From Algibacter miyuki (GTDB taxonomy: Bacteria > Bacteroidota > Bacteroidia > Flavobacteriales > Flavobacteriaceae): DNA of 64,000 nt. Location of the stretch: assembly GCF_042427745.1 (NCBI RefSeq), contig NZ_JBHMFA010000005.1; one strand, written 5' to 3'. The position numbers and the translations under genes were made by a program. The notes under the pieces are model-generated. The model made no database searches. It worked only from the letters and a program-made list of their open reading frames with translations, and was not told where the DNA came from. Below, piece after piece: positions 45,416 to 54,032 of the stretch. The first letter of the stretch is position 1. Each line of letters starts with the position of its first letter.

Positions 45416-47521
45416 GTGAAAAGTAATTACCTGCAAACCCCCATAGATTATTTAAAAGGCGTAGGCCCGAATCGCGCAGATTTACTGCGGAAAGAACTCG
45501 GTATTCATACCTATCAAGATTTAATAAACCTGTTTCCAAATCGCTATATAGACCGCACACAATACTACAAAATAAAGGGATTACAACCCAATACTGCCGA
45601 AATTCAGGTTATTGGAAAAATAACCAAATTTACCGAAGTAGCACAAAAACGCGGCAAACGTTTGGTAGCCACATTTGTTGATGAAACTGGCGCCATGGAA
45701 TTAGTTTGGTTTCGTGGCCAAAAATGGATTCGTGAAAACCTAAAACTACATAAAGAGTACGTTGCATTTGGAAAAACAAATGCTTTTGGTGGAAAATACA
45801 GTATGCCGCATCCAGACCTAGAACTGCTGGAGGAGCACGAAAAAAACATGCGTTCGGCAATGCAACCAGTTTATCCTTCTACCGAAAAACTTTCGAATAA
45901 AGGAGTTTCAAACAGGATGATTAGCAAAATAATGCAGCAAATTTTCATTGATACCAACGGTAGATTTGTTGAAACTTTATCAGAAGATTTACTTTCAGAA
46001 TTAAAATTAATTAGTAAAAGTGAAGCCCTTTTTAACATTCATTTCCCAAAGAGTCAGGAGCTACTTTCCAAAGCACAATTTCGCTTAAAATTTGAGGAAT
46101 TATTTTATATTCAACTACAATTAATTATTAAAAATTTAATTCATAAATCAAAAATAAAAGGCTTTCCTTTTGATAAAGTAGGCACCTATTTCAATACCTT
46201 TTTTAAAGATCATTTACCCTTCGATTTAACGGGTGCACAGAAACGTGTTTTAAAAGAAATTAGATCCGATTTAGGAAGTAATGCGCAAATGAATCGACTT
46301 TTACAGGGCGATGTTGGCTCCGGAAAGACCATAGTCGCCTTCATGTCAACATTAATGGCGCTTGACAACGGTTTCCAAGCCTGCTTAATGGCGCCGACTG
46401 AAATTTTGTCAGCCCAACATCACAACGGACTACAAGAATTATCTAAAGAACTGAATATCAGCATTGAAACACTAACAGGCTCAACTAAAACTTCAAAACG
46501 AAAAATTATTCATGAAAAATTGGAAAGTGGCGAATTACAGCTATTAATTGGCACACATGCGCTACTTGAAGATAAGGTGAAATTTAAAAATTTAGGACTC
46601 GCTATTATTGATGAACAGCATCGTTTTGGCGTAGCACAACGGAGTAAATTGTGGCACAAAAATACGTCGCCACCACATGTTTTGGTGATGACGGCTACCC
46701 CTATTCCGCGAACATTAGCGATGTCGGTTTATGGTGATTTAGACATCTCGATAATTGACGAATTACCACCTGGAAGAAAGTCCATAAAAACGGTTCATCG
46801 TTATGATAAAAACCGACTAAATGTATTCCGATTTATTCGTGATGAAATTAAATTAGGACGTCAAGTTTACGTGGTCTATCCATTGATTAAAGAAAACGAA
46901 AAAATGGATTATAAAGATTTGATGGACGGATACGAAAGTCTCTCTAGAGATTTCCCAATGCCGGAATATCAAATTTCTATTGTACATGGTAAAATGAAGC
47001 CTGCCGATAAAGAATTCGAAATGCAACGTTTTATAAAAGGCGAAACTCAAATTATGGTGGCTACCACCGTAATTGAAGTTGGTGTAAATGTGCCTAACGC
47101 ATCTGTAATGATTATTGAAAGCGCCGAACGGTTTGGTTTATCGCAATTACACCAGTTACGCGGTCGTGTGGGACGTGGAGCTGAACAGAGCTATTGTATT
47201 TTAATGACGGGCTACAAATTGAGCCAAGACAGCAAGAAACGCCTAGAAACCATGGTTAAAACCAATGACGGGTTTGAAATTGCCGAGGTAGATTTACGTC
47301 TTCGTGGGCCTGGCGATATTATGGGCACACAACAAAGCGGTGTGTTAAATCTAAAAATTGCAGACATCATTAAGGATAATGACATTTTACAACACGCGAG
47401 ATACCATGCCAAAAACATATTAAAGCACGATAAAAGTTTATCGAAACCAGAAAACCTAGTGATTTTAAACATGTACAAAGCCTTAACGAAGTATAAAAAT
47501 ATATGGAATTATATTAGTTAG
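45416..47521 (+). CDS. recG: ATP-dependent DNA helicase RecG
   Basis: 701 residues starting with GTG at 45416 (no competing ATG near the family start YLKGVGPNRADLLRKELGI). The N-terminal wedge/OB domain (AEIQVIGKITKFTEV) binds forked DNA; the helicase core has Walker A LLQGDVGSGKTIVAFM (near 303), DEQHRFGVAQR (DEQH box), TATPIPRTLAMSVYGD (TAT) and the C-terminal motif QLRGRVGRGAEQSYC. RecG remodels stalled forks and Holliday junctions. Length is normal (E. coli 693). It is the first gene of a plausible two-gene transcript with miaE, 50 bases downstream. Confidence 0.96.
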   Translation: MKSNYLQTPIDYLKGVGPNRADLLRKELGIHTYQDLINLFPNRYIDRTQYYKIKGLQPNTAEIQVIGKITKFTEVAQKRGKRLVATFVDETGAMELVWFRGQKWIRENLKLHKEYVAFGKTNAFGGKYSMPHPDLELLEEHEKNMRSAMQPVYPSTEKLSNKGVSNRMISKIMQQIFIDTNGRFVETLSEDLLSELKLISKSEALFNIHFPKSQELLSKAQFRLKFEELFYIQLQLIIKNLIHKSKIKGFPFDKVGTYFNTFFKDHLPFDLTGAQKRVLKEIRSDLGSNAQMNRLLQGDVGSGKTIVAFMSTLMALDNGFQACLMAPTEILSAQHHNGLQELSKELNISIETLTGSTKTSKRKIIHEKLESGELQLLIGTHALLEDKVKFKNLGLAIIDEQHRFGVAQRSKLWHKNTSPPHVLVMTATPIPRTLAMSVYGDLDISIIDELPPGRKSIKTVHRYDKNRLNVFRFIRDEIKLGRQVYVVYPLIKENEKMDYKDLMDGYESLSRDFPMPEYQISIVHGKMKPADKEFEMQRFIKGETQIMVATTVIEVGVNVPNASVMIIESAERFGLSQLHQLRGRVGRGAEQSYCILMTGYKLSQDSKKRLETMVKTNDGFEIAEVDLRLRGPGDIMGTQQSGVLNLKIADIIKDNDILQHARYHAKNILKHDKSLSKPENLVILNMYKALTKYKNIWNYIS

Positions 47522-47571
47522 GTTTTACTAGCCTACCACAAATACTTACATTTACAAAAAAATAAAATATC

Positions 47572-48153
47572 ATGCTTGGTTTAAAATTAGCTACCGACCC
47601 ACGTTGGGTAAATATTGTAGAATCGAATATTGAAGAAATATTAACCGACCATGCGTGGTGCGAGCAAAAGGCTGCGACTAACGCTATTACTATAGTCACC
47701 CTAAACCCGGAACACGAAGATTTGGTTACCGACCTACTTGCTTTAGCGAAAGAGGAAATTGAACACTTCCAAATGGTGCACGAAATTATAAAACAACGCG
47801 GTTTTACGCTCGGACGTGAGCGCAAAGACAGTTATGTTAACGAGCTATACAAATTTATGAATAAAGGAGGTAGTCGCCTGCAATCAATGGTAGATAGGCT
47901 ATTGTTTTCAGCTATGATTGAAGCCCGGAGCTGCGAACGTTTTAAATTACTTTCTCAAAAAATTAAAGATCCTGAATTATCGAAGTTTTACCACGACCTC
48001 ATGATTAGCGAAGCTGGACATTACACCACCTTTATTGGATTTGCTAGAAAATACGGTCAGCCTGTAGATGTTGATAAACGTTGGCAAGAACTTATTGACT
48101 TTGAAGGTGAAGTGATTCAGAATTATGGAAAATCGGAAACGATTCATGGCTAA
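47572..48153 (+). CDS. miaE: tRNA-(ms2io6A)-hydroxylase-like protein (MiaE)
   Basis: 193 residues forming a ferritin-like four-helix bundle. The diiron ligands appear as E and EExxH pairs: DHAWCEQKAA (E), LAKEEIEHFQMVHE (EExxH), MIEARSCERF (E) and MISEAGHYTTF (ExxH). This is the MiaE pattern; MiaE hydroxylates ms2i6A37 in tRNA using O2. The usual E. coli-like enzyme is about 270 residues; the shorter form here is normal for Bacteroidota. Located 50 bases after recG, perhaps in its transcript, though nothing links their functions. The activity is a family-level inference. Confidence 0.9.
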   Translation: MLGLKLATDPRWVNIVESNIEEILTDHAWCEQKAATNAITIVTLNPEHEDLVTDLLALAKEEIEHFQMVHEIIKQRGFTLGRERKDSYVNELYKFMNKGGSRLQSMVDRLLFSAMIEARSCERFKLLSQKIKDPELSKFYHDLMISEAGHYTTFIGFARKYGQPVDVDKRWQELIDFEGEVIQNYGKSETIHG

Positions 48154-48197
48154 CCCATGAAATTCGTCTTTTCTAAACCTTCAACAAAGACAATATA

Positions 48198-48644
48198 CTA
48201 ATGAAATTCACTGTATTCGTGCAGTGATTTCATAGTTTCTTCATAAAACAAAATAGCAGCCACTAGGTTATCGGTATCCGAATATGGTAATATTCGACTT
48301 TGAAATTCTTTTGTTTTCTCTAAATAATCGGCAGTGGCCTCAAACTGATCATCCAATGATTTTCTGTTATCATTATCATTAGGAATCCCCAAAGTAGTCA
48401 TGGTAACCCCTGGCTTAGTTGCAAAGGCAATATAAGGCAGTAGCTTTACCAAACTCTCTATTCGTTCTACATAAAGATCTAACAGTTCACCTTTTTGCAT
48501 GCGATCTAAATCGGCTTTATTGTGATACTTTTTAATAGCAACATTAGCACTAATAATGCTTTTTGCTTCTTTTTTCTTTTGAGCATAACCCAAGCTTGTT
48601 ACTAGTAAAAGGCTAAAACAAAATAATACAACTCTAGTTTTCAT
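48198..48644 (-). CDS. Hypothetical secreted protein
   Basis: 148 residues from the ATG at 48644; an upstream in-frame ATG (48668) adds eight residues before the signal peptide, so the shorter start is chosen. Signal RVVLFCFSLLLVTSLGYAQ is followed by a helical, charged mature domain: KKYHNKADLDRMQKGELLDLYVERIESLVKLLPYIAF near residues 36-72 and a C-terminal LFYEETMKSLHEYSEFH. No named family recognised. It has neither enzymatic motifs nor a lipid anchor, so it is probably a soluble periplasmic protein. The gene stands alone between miaE and the histidine kinase; function unknown. Confidence 0.65.
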   Translation of the reverse strand: MKTRVVLFCFSLLLVTSLGYAQKKKEAKSIISANVAIKKYHNKADLDRMQKGELLDLYVERIESLVKLLPYIAFATKPGVTMTTLGIPNDNDNRKSLDDQFEATADYLEKTKEFQSRILPYSDTDNLVAAILFYEETMKSLHEYSEFH

Positions 48645-48978
48645 ATGTAGATTTTTTGAGGTCAACATTGCAAATTTATGTAATTAACCGTTAAAACCAA
48701 TCGTTTTATCGGAAAAAAATTAAAAATAATCCATTTTATTACACCTCGTCAAATAATTACATCTCAGCCTAATAACTAAAAAAATACGATAAAAACCATT
48801 AAACCCCTTATTAAACACAAAGATTTTACTCACAATTACATAAATGCTATTACATAAAAGTATATATTTACAATTATAAACATACATTAATAGCATAACT
48901 ATTCTAGTTAGAATTACGATAGCATAATCCTTCCGAAGAACAAAATGAAAGTTAGAAACAAAATCCCCTCCCTAATTC
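48645..48978. other. AT-rich intergenic region before the kinase gene
   Basis: About 330 bases containing the divergent promoters of the small secreted protein and the histidine kinase. No repeat, RNA gene or strong promoter box recognised. Confidence 0.4.
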
Positions 48979-50850
48979 ATGAACTACTTAAAAAAAGAAT
49001 TATACGATTCATTAAAGACAAATCCTGAAATTTTCAATTTCATACAAAACCACTCACTAGATGGTATGTGGTATTGGGATCTTGAAAACAGGGAGAATGA
49101 ATGGATGAATGATCGATTTTGGGAAATACTAGGCTACTCTCAAAAAGAAATACCTAAAGAAAATGGAGCTTGGAAAAAATTTATAAATGAAGACGACTTA
49201 AAATCTGCTCATGAGAATTACAACAAACATATTAATGACCCTAATTTCCCTTACGACTTAACCATTAGATACACCCATAAAACGGGTAAAACCATTTGGA
49301 TTAGATGTAAAGGTTTTGCGATACGCAACGAAGCAGGCACACCTACTAGAATGTTTGGTTCGCATGCGGAAATTACGGAGTTAAAGGAAAAAGAAGAATT
49401 CTTACACCGTTGCAACCAGCAAGCCAATATTGGCTTTTGGGATTTATCTACAGAAAACAAAACCATAACATGGAGTAATACCACAAAATCTATTCATGGC
49501 GTCTCAGAAGATTATAAACCGAGCTTAGAAACCGGTATTGATTTCTACAAAGAAGGCTATAGTAGAACTAAAATTTCCGACCTTGTTTTTAGAGCGCTAT
49601 CCTTTAGCGAACCTTTTACTCAGGAGTTGCAAATTGTAACAGCACAAGGAGAAACTCGATGGGTTAAAGTACTTGGCATACCTGACAGAAGCAGAAAAGT
49701 AAACGAACGTGTTTATGGCACAATTCAAGATATTAACGATTTAAAAATATCTCAAATAAAACTAGAACAAAGCGAACAAGCTTTTAGAGGTAATTTTGAA
49801 AACTCAGCCATTGGTATGGCTTTACTAGATAAAAATGGCAAATGGATTAAAACAAACCAAACCCTTTGCGATATATTAGGTTACACACAAGAAGAGCTAC
49901 ACCAATTATCTTTTCAAGAAATAACACATCCTGAAGATTTAGACCTAGACTTAAAGTTATTAACCGAAATTATTAGTGGTGAAAGAGACCATTATAAAAT
50001 GGACAAGCGCTATTTTCATAAAAACGGACAAATTATATTTATCCACTTAGCGGTTTCAGTTGTTAGAGATATCGATGACCAAGTGCTTCATTTTGTATCA
50101 CAAATTATTGACATCACCCTTTTGAAAGAGCAAGAAAATGCATTAAAACGTATTATATCTATTACTCAAGATCAAAATGAACGTCTGAAAAATTTTGCAC
50201 ACATTGTATCTCATAATTTACGATCGCATTCTGGTGGTATTTCAGCTCTTTTACAAATTTTAAAAGATGATGAACCTAGCTTTTTTGAAAATGAAATGAT
50301 TCAATTACTAGAAACCTCTTCCATTAATTTAAACGAAACCATCGATCATTTATCAGAAGTAGTTCAAATAAACCTTTCTTCCGAAGAAAATTTAAGCGTA
50401 TTACCGCTAAGCTCCATTATTGATAAACAAATAGAGTCCGTAATACCACTAGCCGATAAAAAACAAGTTACCATAACCAGTACCGTAAACGACAGTGCGC
50501 GAGTACTTGGTGTTCCCGCATATTTAGAAAGTATTGTACTAAATCTTATAACAAATTCCATAAAGTATAGTTCCGGAAAAAGAGACAGTTTTCTACATAT
50601 AAATTCGGAGAAAAAAGGTAAATTTACGGTAATTACATTTTCCGATAATGGAATTGGCATTGATTTAAAATTACATCAAAAAAAACTTTTTGGTATGTAT
50701 AAAACATTTCATGGCAACGAAGATGCACGTGGTATTGGTTTATTTATTACCAAGAATCAAATTGAAACTTTGGGTGGAAAAATAGAAGTCACGAGCGAAG
50801 TAAATAAAGGAACAACATTTAAAGTATATTTAAATCATGAAAAAAATTAA
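48979..50850 (+). CDS. Three-PAS sensor histidine kinase
   Basis: 623 residues, no transmembrane segment. PAS/PAC modules at about 20-135 (DGMWYWDLENRENEWMND), 140-255 (NIGFWDLSTENKTITW) and 265-385 (NSAIGMALLDKNGKWIKTN, HPEDLDLDL), then HisKA with H412 in HIVSHNLRSHSGG and an ATPase with VLNLITNSIKYSS, FSDNGIGIDL and ARGIGLFITKN. It is a soluble kinase sensing several small signals through its PAS modules. The following response regulator starts 14 bases before this gene ends, in another frame, so they are translationally coupled and act as a pair. The HNLRSHSGG H-box belongs to the HisKA-type with a GHKL ATPase. Confidence 0.92.
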   Translation: MNYLKKELYDSLKTNPEIFNFIQNHSLDGMWYWDLENRENEWMNDRFWEILGYSQKEIPKENGAWKKFINEDDLKSAHENYNKHINDPNFPYDLTIRYTHKTGKTIWIRCKGFAIRNEAGTPTRMFGSHAEITELKEKEEFLHRCNQQANIGFWDLSTENKTITWSNTTKSIHGVSEDYKPSLETGIDFYKEGYSRTKISDLVFRALSFSEPFTQELQIVTAQGETRWVKVLGIPDRSRKVNERVYGTIQDINDLKISQIKLEQSEQAFRGNFENSAIGMALLDKNGKWIKTNQTLCDILGYTQEELHQLSFQEITHPEDLDLDLKLLTEIISGERDHYKMDKRYFHKNGQIIFIHLAVSVVRDIDDQVLHFVSQIIDITLLKEQENALKRIISITQDQNERLKNFAHIVSHNLRSHSGGISALLQILKDDEPSFFENEMIQLLETSSINLNETIDHLSEVVQINLSSEENLSVLPLSSIIDKQIESVIPLADKKQVTITSTVNDSARVLGVPAYLESIVLNLITNSIKYSSGKRDSFLHINSEKKGKFTVITFSDNGIGIDLKLHQKKLFGMYKTFHGNEDARGIGLFITKNQIETLGGKIEVTSEVNKGTTFKVYLNHEKN

Positions 50851-51229
50851 CCTGGCCTGCATAATAGAAGACGATCCAACACACGTTTATATTACAAAAC
50901 GCTTTTTAAAATTAACCGGACTTGTAGAGTCCATTTTAATATGCTCTAACGGCAAAGATGCTTTTGACAAACTAAAAGCTATAATTGCTAATGGAGATAG
51001 TCTACCAGAATTAATATTGTTAGATTTAAATATGCCTGTTTGGGATGGGTGGCAATTTTTAGATGCCTTTAAACAGATACCTACTAAAGAACAAATAAAC
51101 ATCTATATCCTTACAAGTTCAAACAACGAGGAAGATATTGAACGTGCTAAAAACTATAATATAGACAGTAAATATATTGTAAAACCGATTACTTTAGACA
51201 AACTAACAGACCTCGTTTTTACAGATTAA
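50837..51229 (+). CDS. Single-domain response regulator (receiver only)
   Basis: 130 residues consisting solely of a receiver domain: acidic pocket IIEDDPTHVY (E11, D12), phospho-acceptor D63 in ILLDLNMPVWDGW, threonine switch in YILTSSNNEED and lysine in YIVKPIT. No output domain is attached, so it acts by protein contact or as a phosphate relay, as in CheY/Spo0F-like proteins. It overlaps the kinase gene by 14 bases, so translation is coupled. Such receiver-only partners in Bacteroidota often serve PAS kinases of stress or light responses; which one applies is not shown by the sequence. Confidence 0.92.
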   Translation: MKKINLACIIEDDPTHVYITKRFLKLTGLVESILICSNGKDAFDKLKAIIANGDSLPELILLDLNMPVWDGWQFLDAFKQIPTKEQINIYILTSSNNEEDIERAKNYNIDSKYIVKPITLDKLTDLVFTD

Positions 51230-51252
51230 AGACGTTTTAATTACAACAAAAG

Positions 51253-51305
51253 AAAAGCATCTCACCCTTTTTCATACAAATGAAAAAATAATGAGATGCT
51301 TTTTT
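51253..51305. terminator. Bidirectional terminator with nested hairpin
   Basis: Outer stem AAAAGCATCTCA (51253-51264) with TGAGATGCTTTT (51292-51303), an inner TTTTTCAT/ATGAAAAA hairpin, and A/T runs at both ends. It separates the response regulator from the convergent GH2 gene. Confidence 0.85.
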
Positions 51306-51324
51306 ATTTTACTTGAATTTTATT

Positions 51325-54012
51325 CTACAGCCTTCTAACTTGAATGGCATTTAGTACAGGTTGACCTTTAACTTTTTCAAAATCAATATTAATTCCTTTT
51401 CCATCTGAAACAAATATTTGATATTTCAACTGAACAGCCTTTTCCGATCCGTAACGTGCTCTTAAATTAAAACCTCTTTCAATATAGTCACCATTTACAA
51501 GGATATTAAACTCACGATCTGTAATACGTTCCGAGACTTTATCGTCTCCCAAATTATACACCAATTTCTCATGTTCTTTATCGGATTCTAATTCTGCCCA
51601 ATGCAAAGTTACGGCATATTTCCCATCAGGAACATCGAGTTTAAATTGCTCTATGCCCACGCGTTGTGTTTGATACACGGGATCGTCTTCTGAATCTATA
51701 ATATCTAATTCCGAACTTGGCAAACCACCATATTTTGTTTTTGGTCGGTAAGACTCTCCTCCAACATATCCCCAACTACCAGATTGATATTCCTTTTCAG
51801 GAATCCAAATGATACTTTGCATTTTATCTTCGTACATTCTTTTTGAACCTAGAAGTGCATTTAATTGATAAAACTCATCTTTAAATTCTGAAAACAAATT
51901 AGGAGTTAACCTAAAATCAACATCCAAGATATCAATATATTCTTTTGAGTTGATAGTACTTTTTGCTTCTAGCCTATTTTCTCCATTTACAAATGGCACT
52001 GAAAAACGCGCTATATTATCATGAACTTGCGCAGTGTACTTTATATTATTATGATATAATTCTACCGCATCACCATTACTATAAACAGTTACAGGTTGCG
52101 TACAATAATCTTTTCCTGCCTCGGCAACGCCACCTCTAATCTTCCATTGATTTTGACCAAATTTCACCACAGGTTCATTAGACAAAAACGTTTTATACAA
52201 CCACCAAGTATCTTTCTTTTCTCTATCTAGAGTGGTAATCCCTTTTAAATTGGCACGAGGCAAGGCATAACCTCTAGATTCTGAATAAAAATCGTTTAAA
52301 TTCCAAATATTAGCTCCAACAATAAAAGGTCTTTCGACTATAGCCTTTAAGTAATGTTCATGGTATTTATTACCATATTCAACCGTGTAATCAAATCGTT
52401 TAGAATCGAAGGAATGCAATCTAGGATGTACATCGGCACCATATTCTGTTACAATTAAAGGCTGATTAGGAAATAGCTTATGCAATTTATCTAGGCTTTT
52501 ATCAAACCCATCAAAAACACCACCATACCACCCTTGGTATAAATTCCAACCGAGTATCATGGGAACACTTGTTAAACCGGCGTCCTTATAGCGACTAATC
52601 GCTCCATGATTTGGAATCATAGTATAACGACTTGGGTCTAATTTTCGGATATGCTTGTCTATTTGAGCCCCGAGTTTAGTTACGTTTTTGGCGTAAATTT
52701 CGTAACGGTCTTTTTCTGTTTTTTGATTAAACGGTAAACGCAAAAGCACCTCATTCATATATGCCCAAATAATAAGCGATGGGTGGTTATAATTTTGTTT
52801 CACCATTTCTTCTGCCATAAAAAGACAATTTTCAGTAAAGGCTTCCGATTCGGTTATGGCATTTACAATAGGTATTTCTACAGAAGTTAAAATCCCGAGT
52901 CTATCGCACATTTCAAGCACCGTTGGATCTTGTGGGTAATGCGCAATTCTTAAAAAGTTCCCACCCATTTCCTTAAGTAAACGAATATCGCGCATGTGCA
53001 TCTCGTCTGATAATGCATTTCCTTTTTTCAAATAATCTTGATGCCTGTTGGTACCAATTAATTTTAAATATTCACCGTTTAGAAAAAATCCTTTTTCAGC
53101 ATCGAATTTAAACCAGCGAAGCCCTAAAGGGGCAATCGACTCGTCCAACAACTGCCCCGTTTTCCCATCTTTAATTTGAGTGATAATCTGATATAAATAA
53201 GGACGATCTGGCGACCATAATTCTGGACTTTCAATAGTGATTTCTTCTAAAACAGTTTTATTTTCTTCACTTTTACTGAATTTAACTTTTTTAGTTGTTT
53301 TAGAAATTGTTTGGCCATCTTTATTGATAATTCGGTTTACAACATGTACTGTTTTGCTTTGGTTCGATTCATTTTTGATTAAGCTTTTTATTTCAACTTT
53401 TGCTTTTGCTTTTGACACTTCCGGAGTTGTTATATATATTCCTGACGAGCTATAATCGTCCATTGAAAAATGTACATCGCTAAGCTTAACTAGAAACACA
53501 TCGCGATAAATACCTCCAAAAAATGTAAAATCTGCTGATAGTGGCGGAATTTCTATATTATGACTATTATCTACTTTAACGGCCAAAATATTGTCTTGAC
53601 CATATTTTAGAAAAGACGTAATATCAAAATGAAATCTGGTGTATCCACCTTTGTGCTGCCCTACCCAACTACCATTTACATAAACATCGGTAACTTGGTT
53701 TGCGCCTTCAAAATAGATTAAAGTTTTCGTGTTTTCTTCTTCGGTAATAAAAATACTTTTTTCATACCAACCCACACCTCGGTAATAACCTGGTGTATCG
53801 TCTGTAGTATCTATATTATTCCAAGTGTGCGGAATATCAATAATATCCCAATCGGTATTATTTTGCTTTGAAAGCGCATAACTTTTAGAAATTTCTAAAT
53901 CTCCCTTATAAAATTTCCAATTATTATTGATTGTAAAAGTTTGACGTGATTGCGCATACAAGCTAAACACAGCAGTAAGTGCAAATAATAAAAGATATAA
54001 TTTCTTAGTCAT
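51325..54012 (-). CDS. Glycoside hydrolase family 2 with malectin-like C-terminal domain
   Basis: 895 residues with signal YLLLFALTAVFSLYAQ. GH2 order: sugar-binding jelly roll (about 25-180, with WEKS-like GWYEKSIF), Ig-like domain (about 185-295), TIM barrel (about 300-600) with acid/base E421 in WAYMNEVLL and nucleophile E523 in IVTEYGAD, an extra Ig-like domain (about 610-700) and a malectin-like carbohydrate-binding module (about 720-895). GH2 includes beta-galactosidases, glucuronidases and mannosidases; specificity is not readable. It is the last gene of the reverse-strand polysaccharide locus, 20 bases after the beta-helix gene, and likely trims oligosaccharides released by the lyases. 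Export is to the periplasm. Confidence 0.93.
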   Translation of the reverse strand: MTKKLYLLLFALTAVFSLYAQSRQTFTINNNWKFYKGDLEISKSYALSKQNNTDWDIIDIPHTWNNIDTTDDTPGYYRGVGWYEKSIFITEEENTKTLIYFEGANQVTDVYVNGSWVGQHKGGYTRFHFDITSFLKYGQDNILAVKVDNSHNIEIPPLSADFTFFGGIYRDVFLVKLSDVHFSMDDYSSSGIYITTPEVSKAKAKVEIKSLIKNESNQSKTVHVVNRIINKDGQTISKTTKKVKFSKSEENKTVLEEITIESPELWSPDRPYLYQIITQIKDGKTGQLLDESIAPLGLRWFKFDAEKGFFLNGEYLKLIGTNRHQDYLKKGNALSDEMHMRDIRLLKEMGGNFLRIAHYPQDPTVLEMCDRLGILTSVEIPIVNAITESEAFTENCLFMAEEMVKQNYNHPSLIIWAYMNEVLLRLPFNQKTEKDRYEIYAKNVTKLGAQIDKHIRKLDPSRYTMIPNHGAISRYKDAGLTSVPMILGWNLYQGWYGGVFDGFDKSLDKLHKLFPNQPLIVTEYGADVHPRLHSFDSKRFDYTVEYGNKYHEHYLKAIVERPFIVGANIWNLNDFYSESRGYALPRANLKGITTLDREKKDTWWLYKTFLSNEPVVKFGQNQWKIRGGVAEAGKDYCTQPVTVYSNGDAVELYHNNIKYTAQVHDNIARFSVPFVNGENRLEAKSTINSKEYIDILDVDFRLTPNLFSEFKDEFYQLNALLGSKRMYEDKMQSIIWIPEKEYQSGSWGYVGGESYRPKTKYGGLPSSELDIIDSEDDPVYQTQRVGIEQFKLDVPDGKYAVTLHWAELESDKEHEKLVYNLGDDKVSERITDREFNILVNGDYIERGFNLRARYGSEKAVQLKYQIFVSDGKGINIDFEKVKGQPVLNAIQVRRL

Positions 54013-54032
54013 TTTTAGTAGTTATATTTTAG

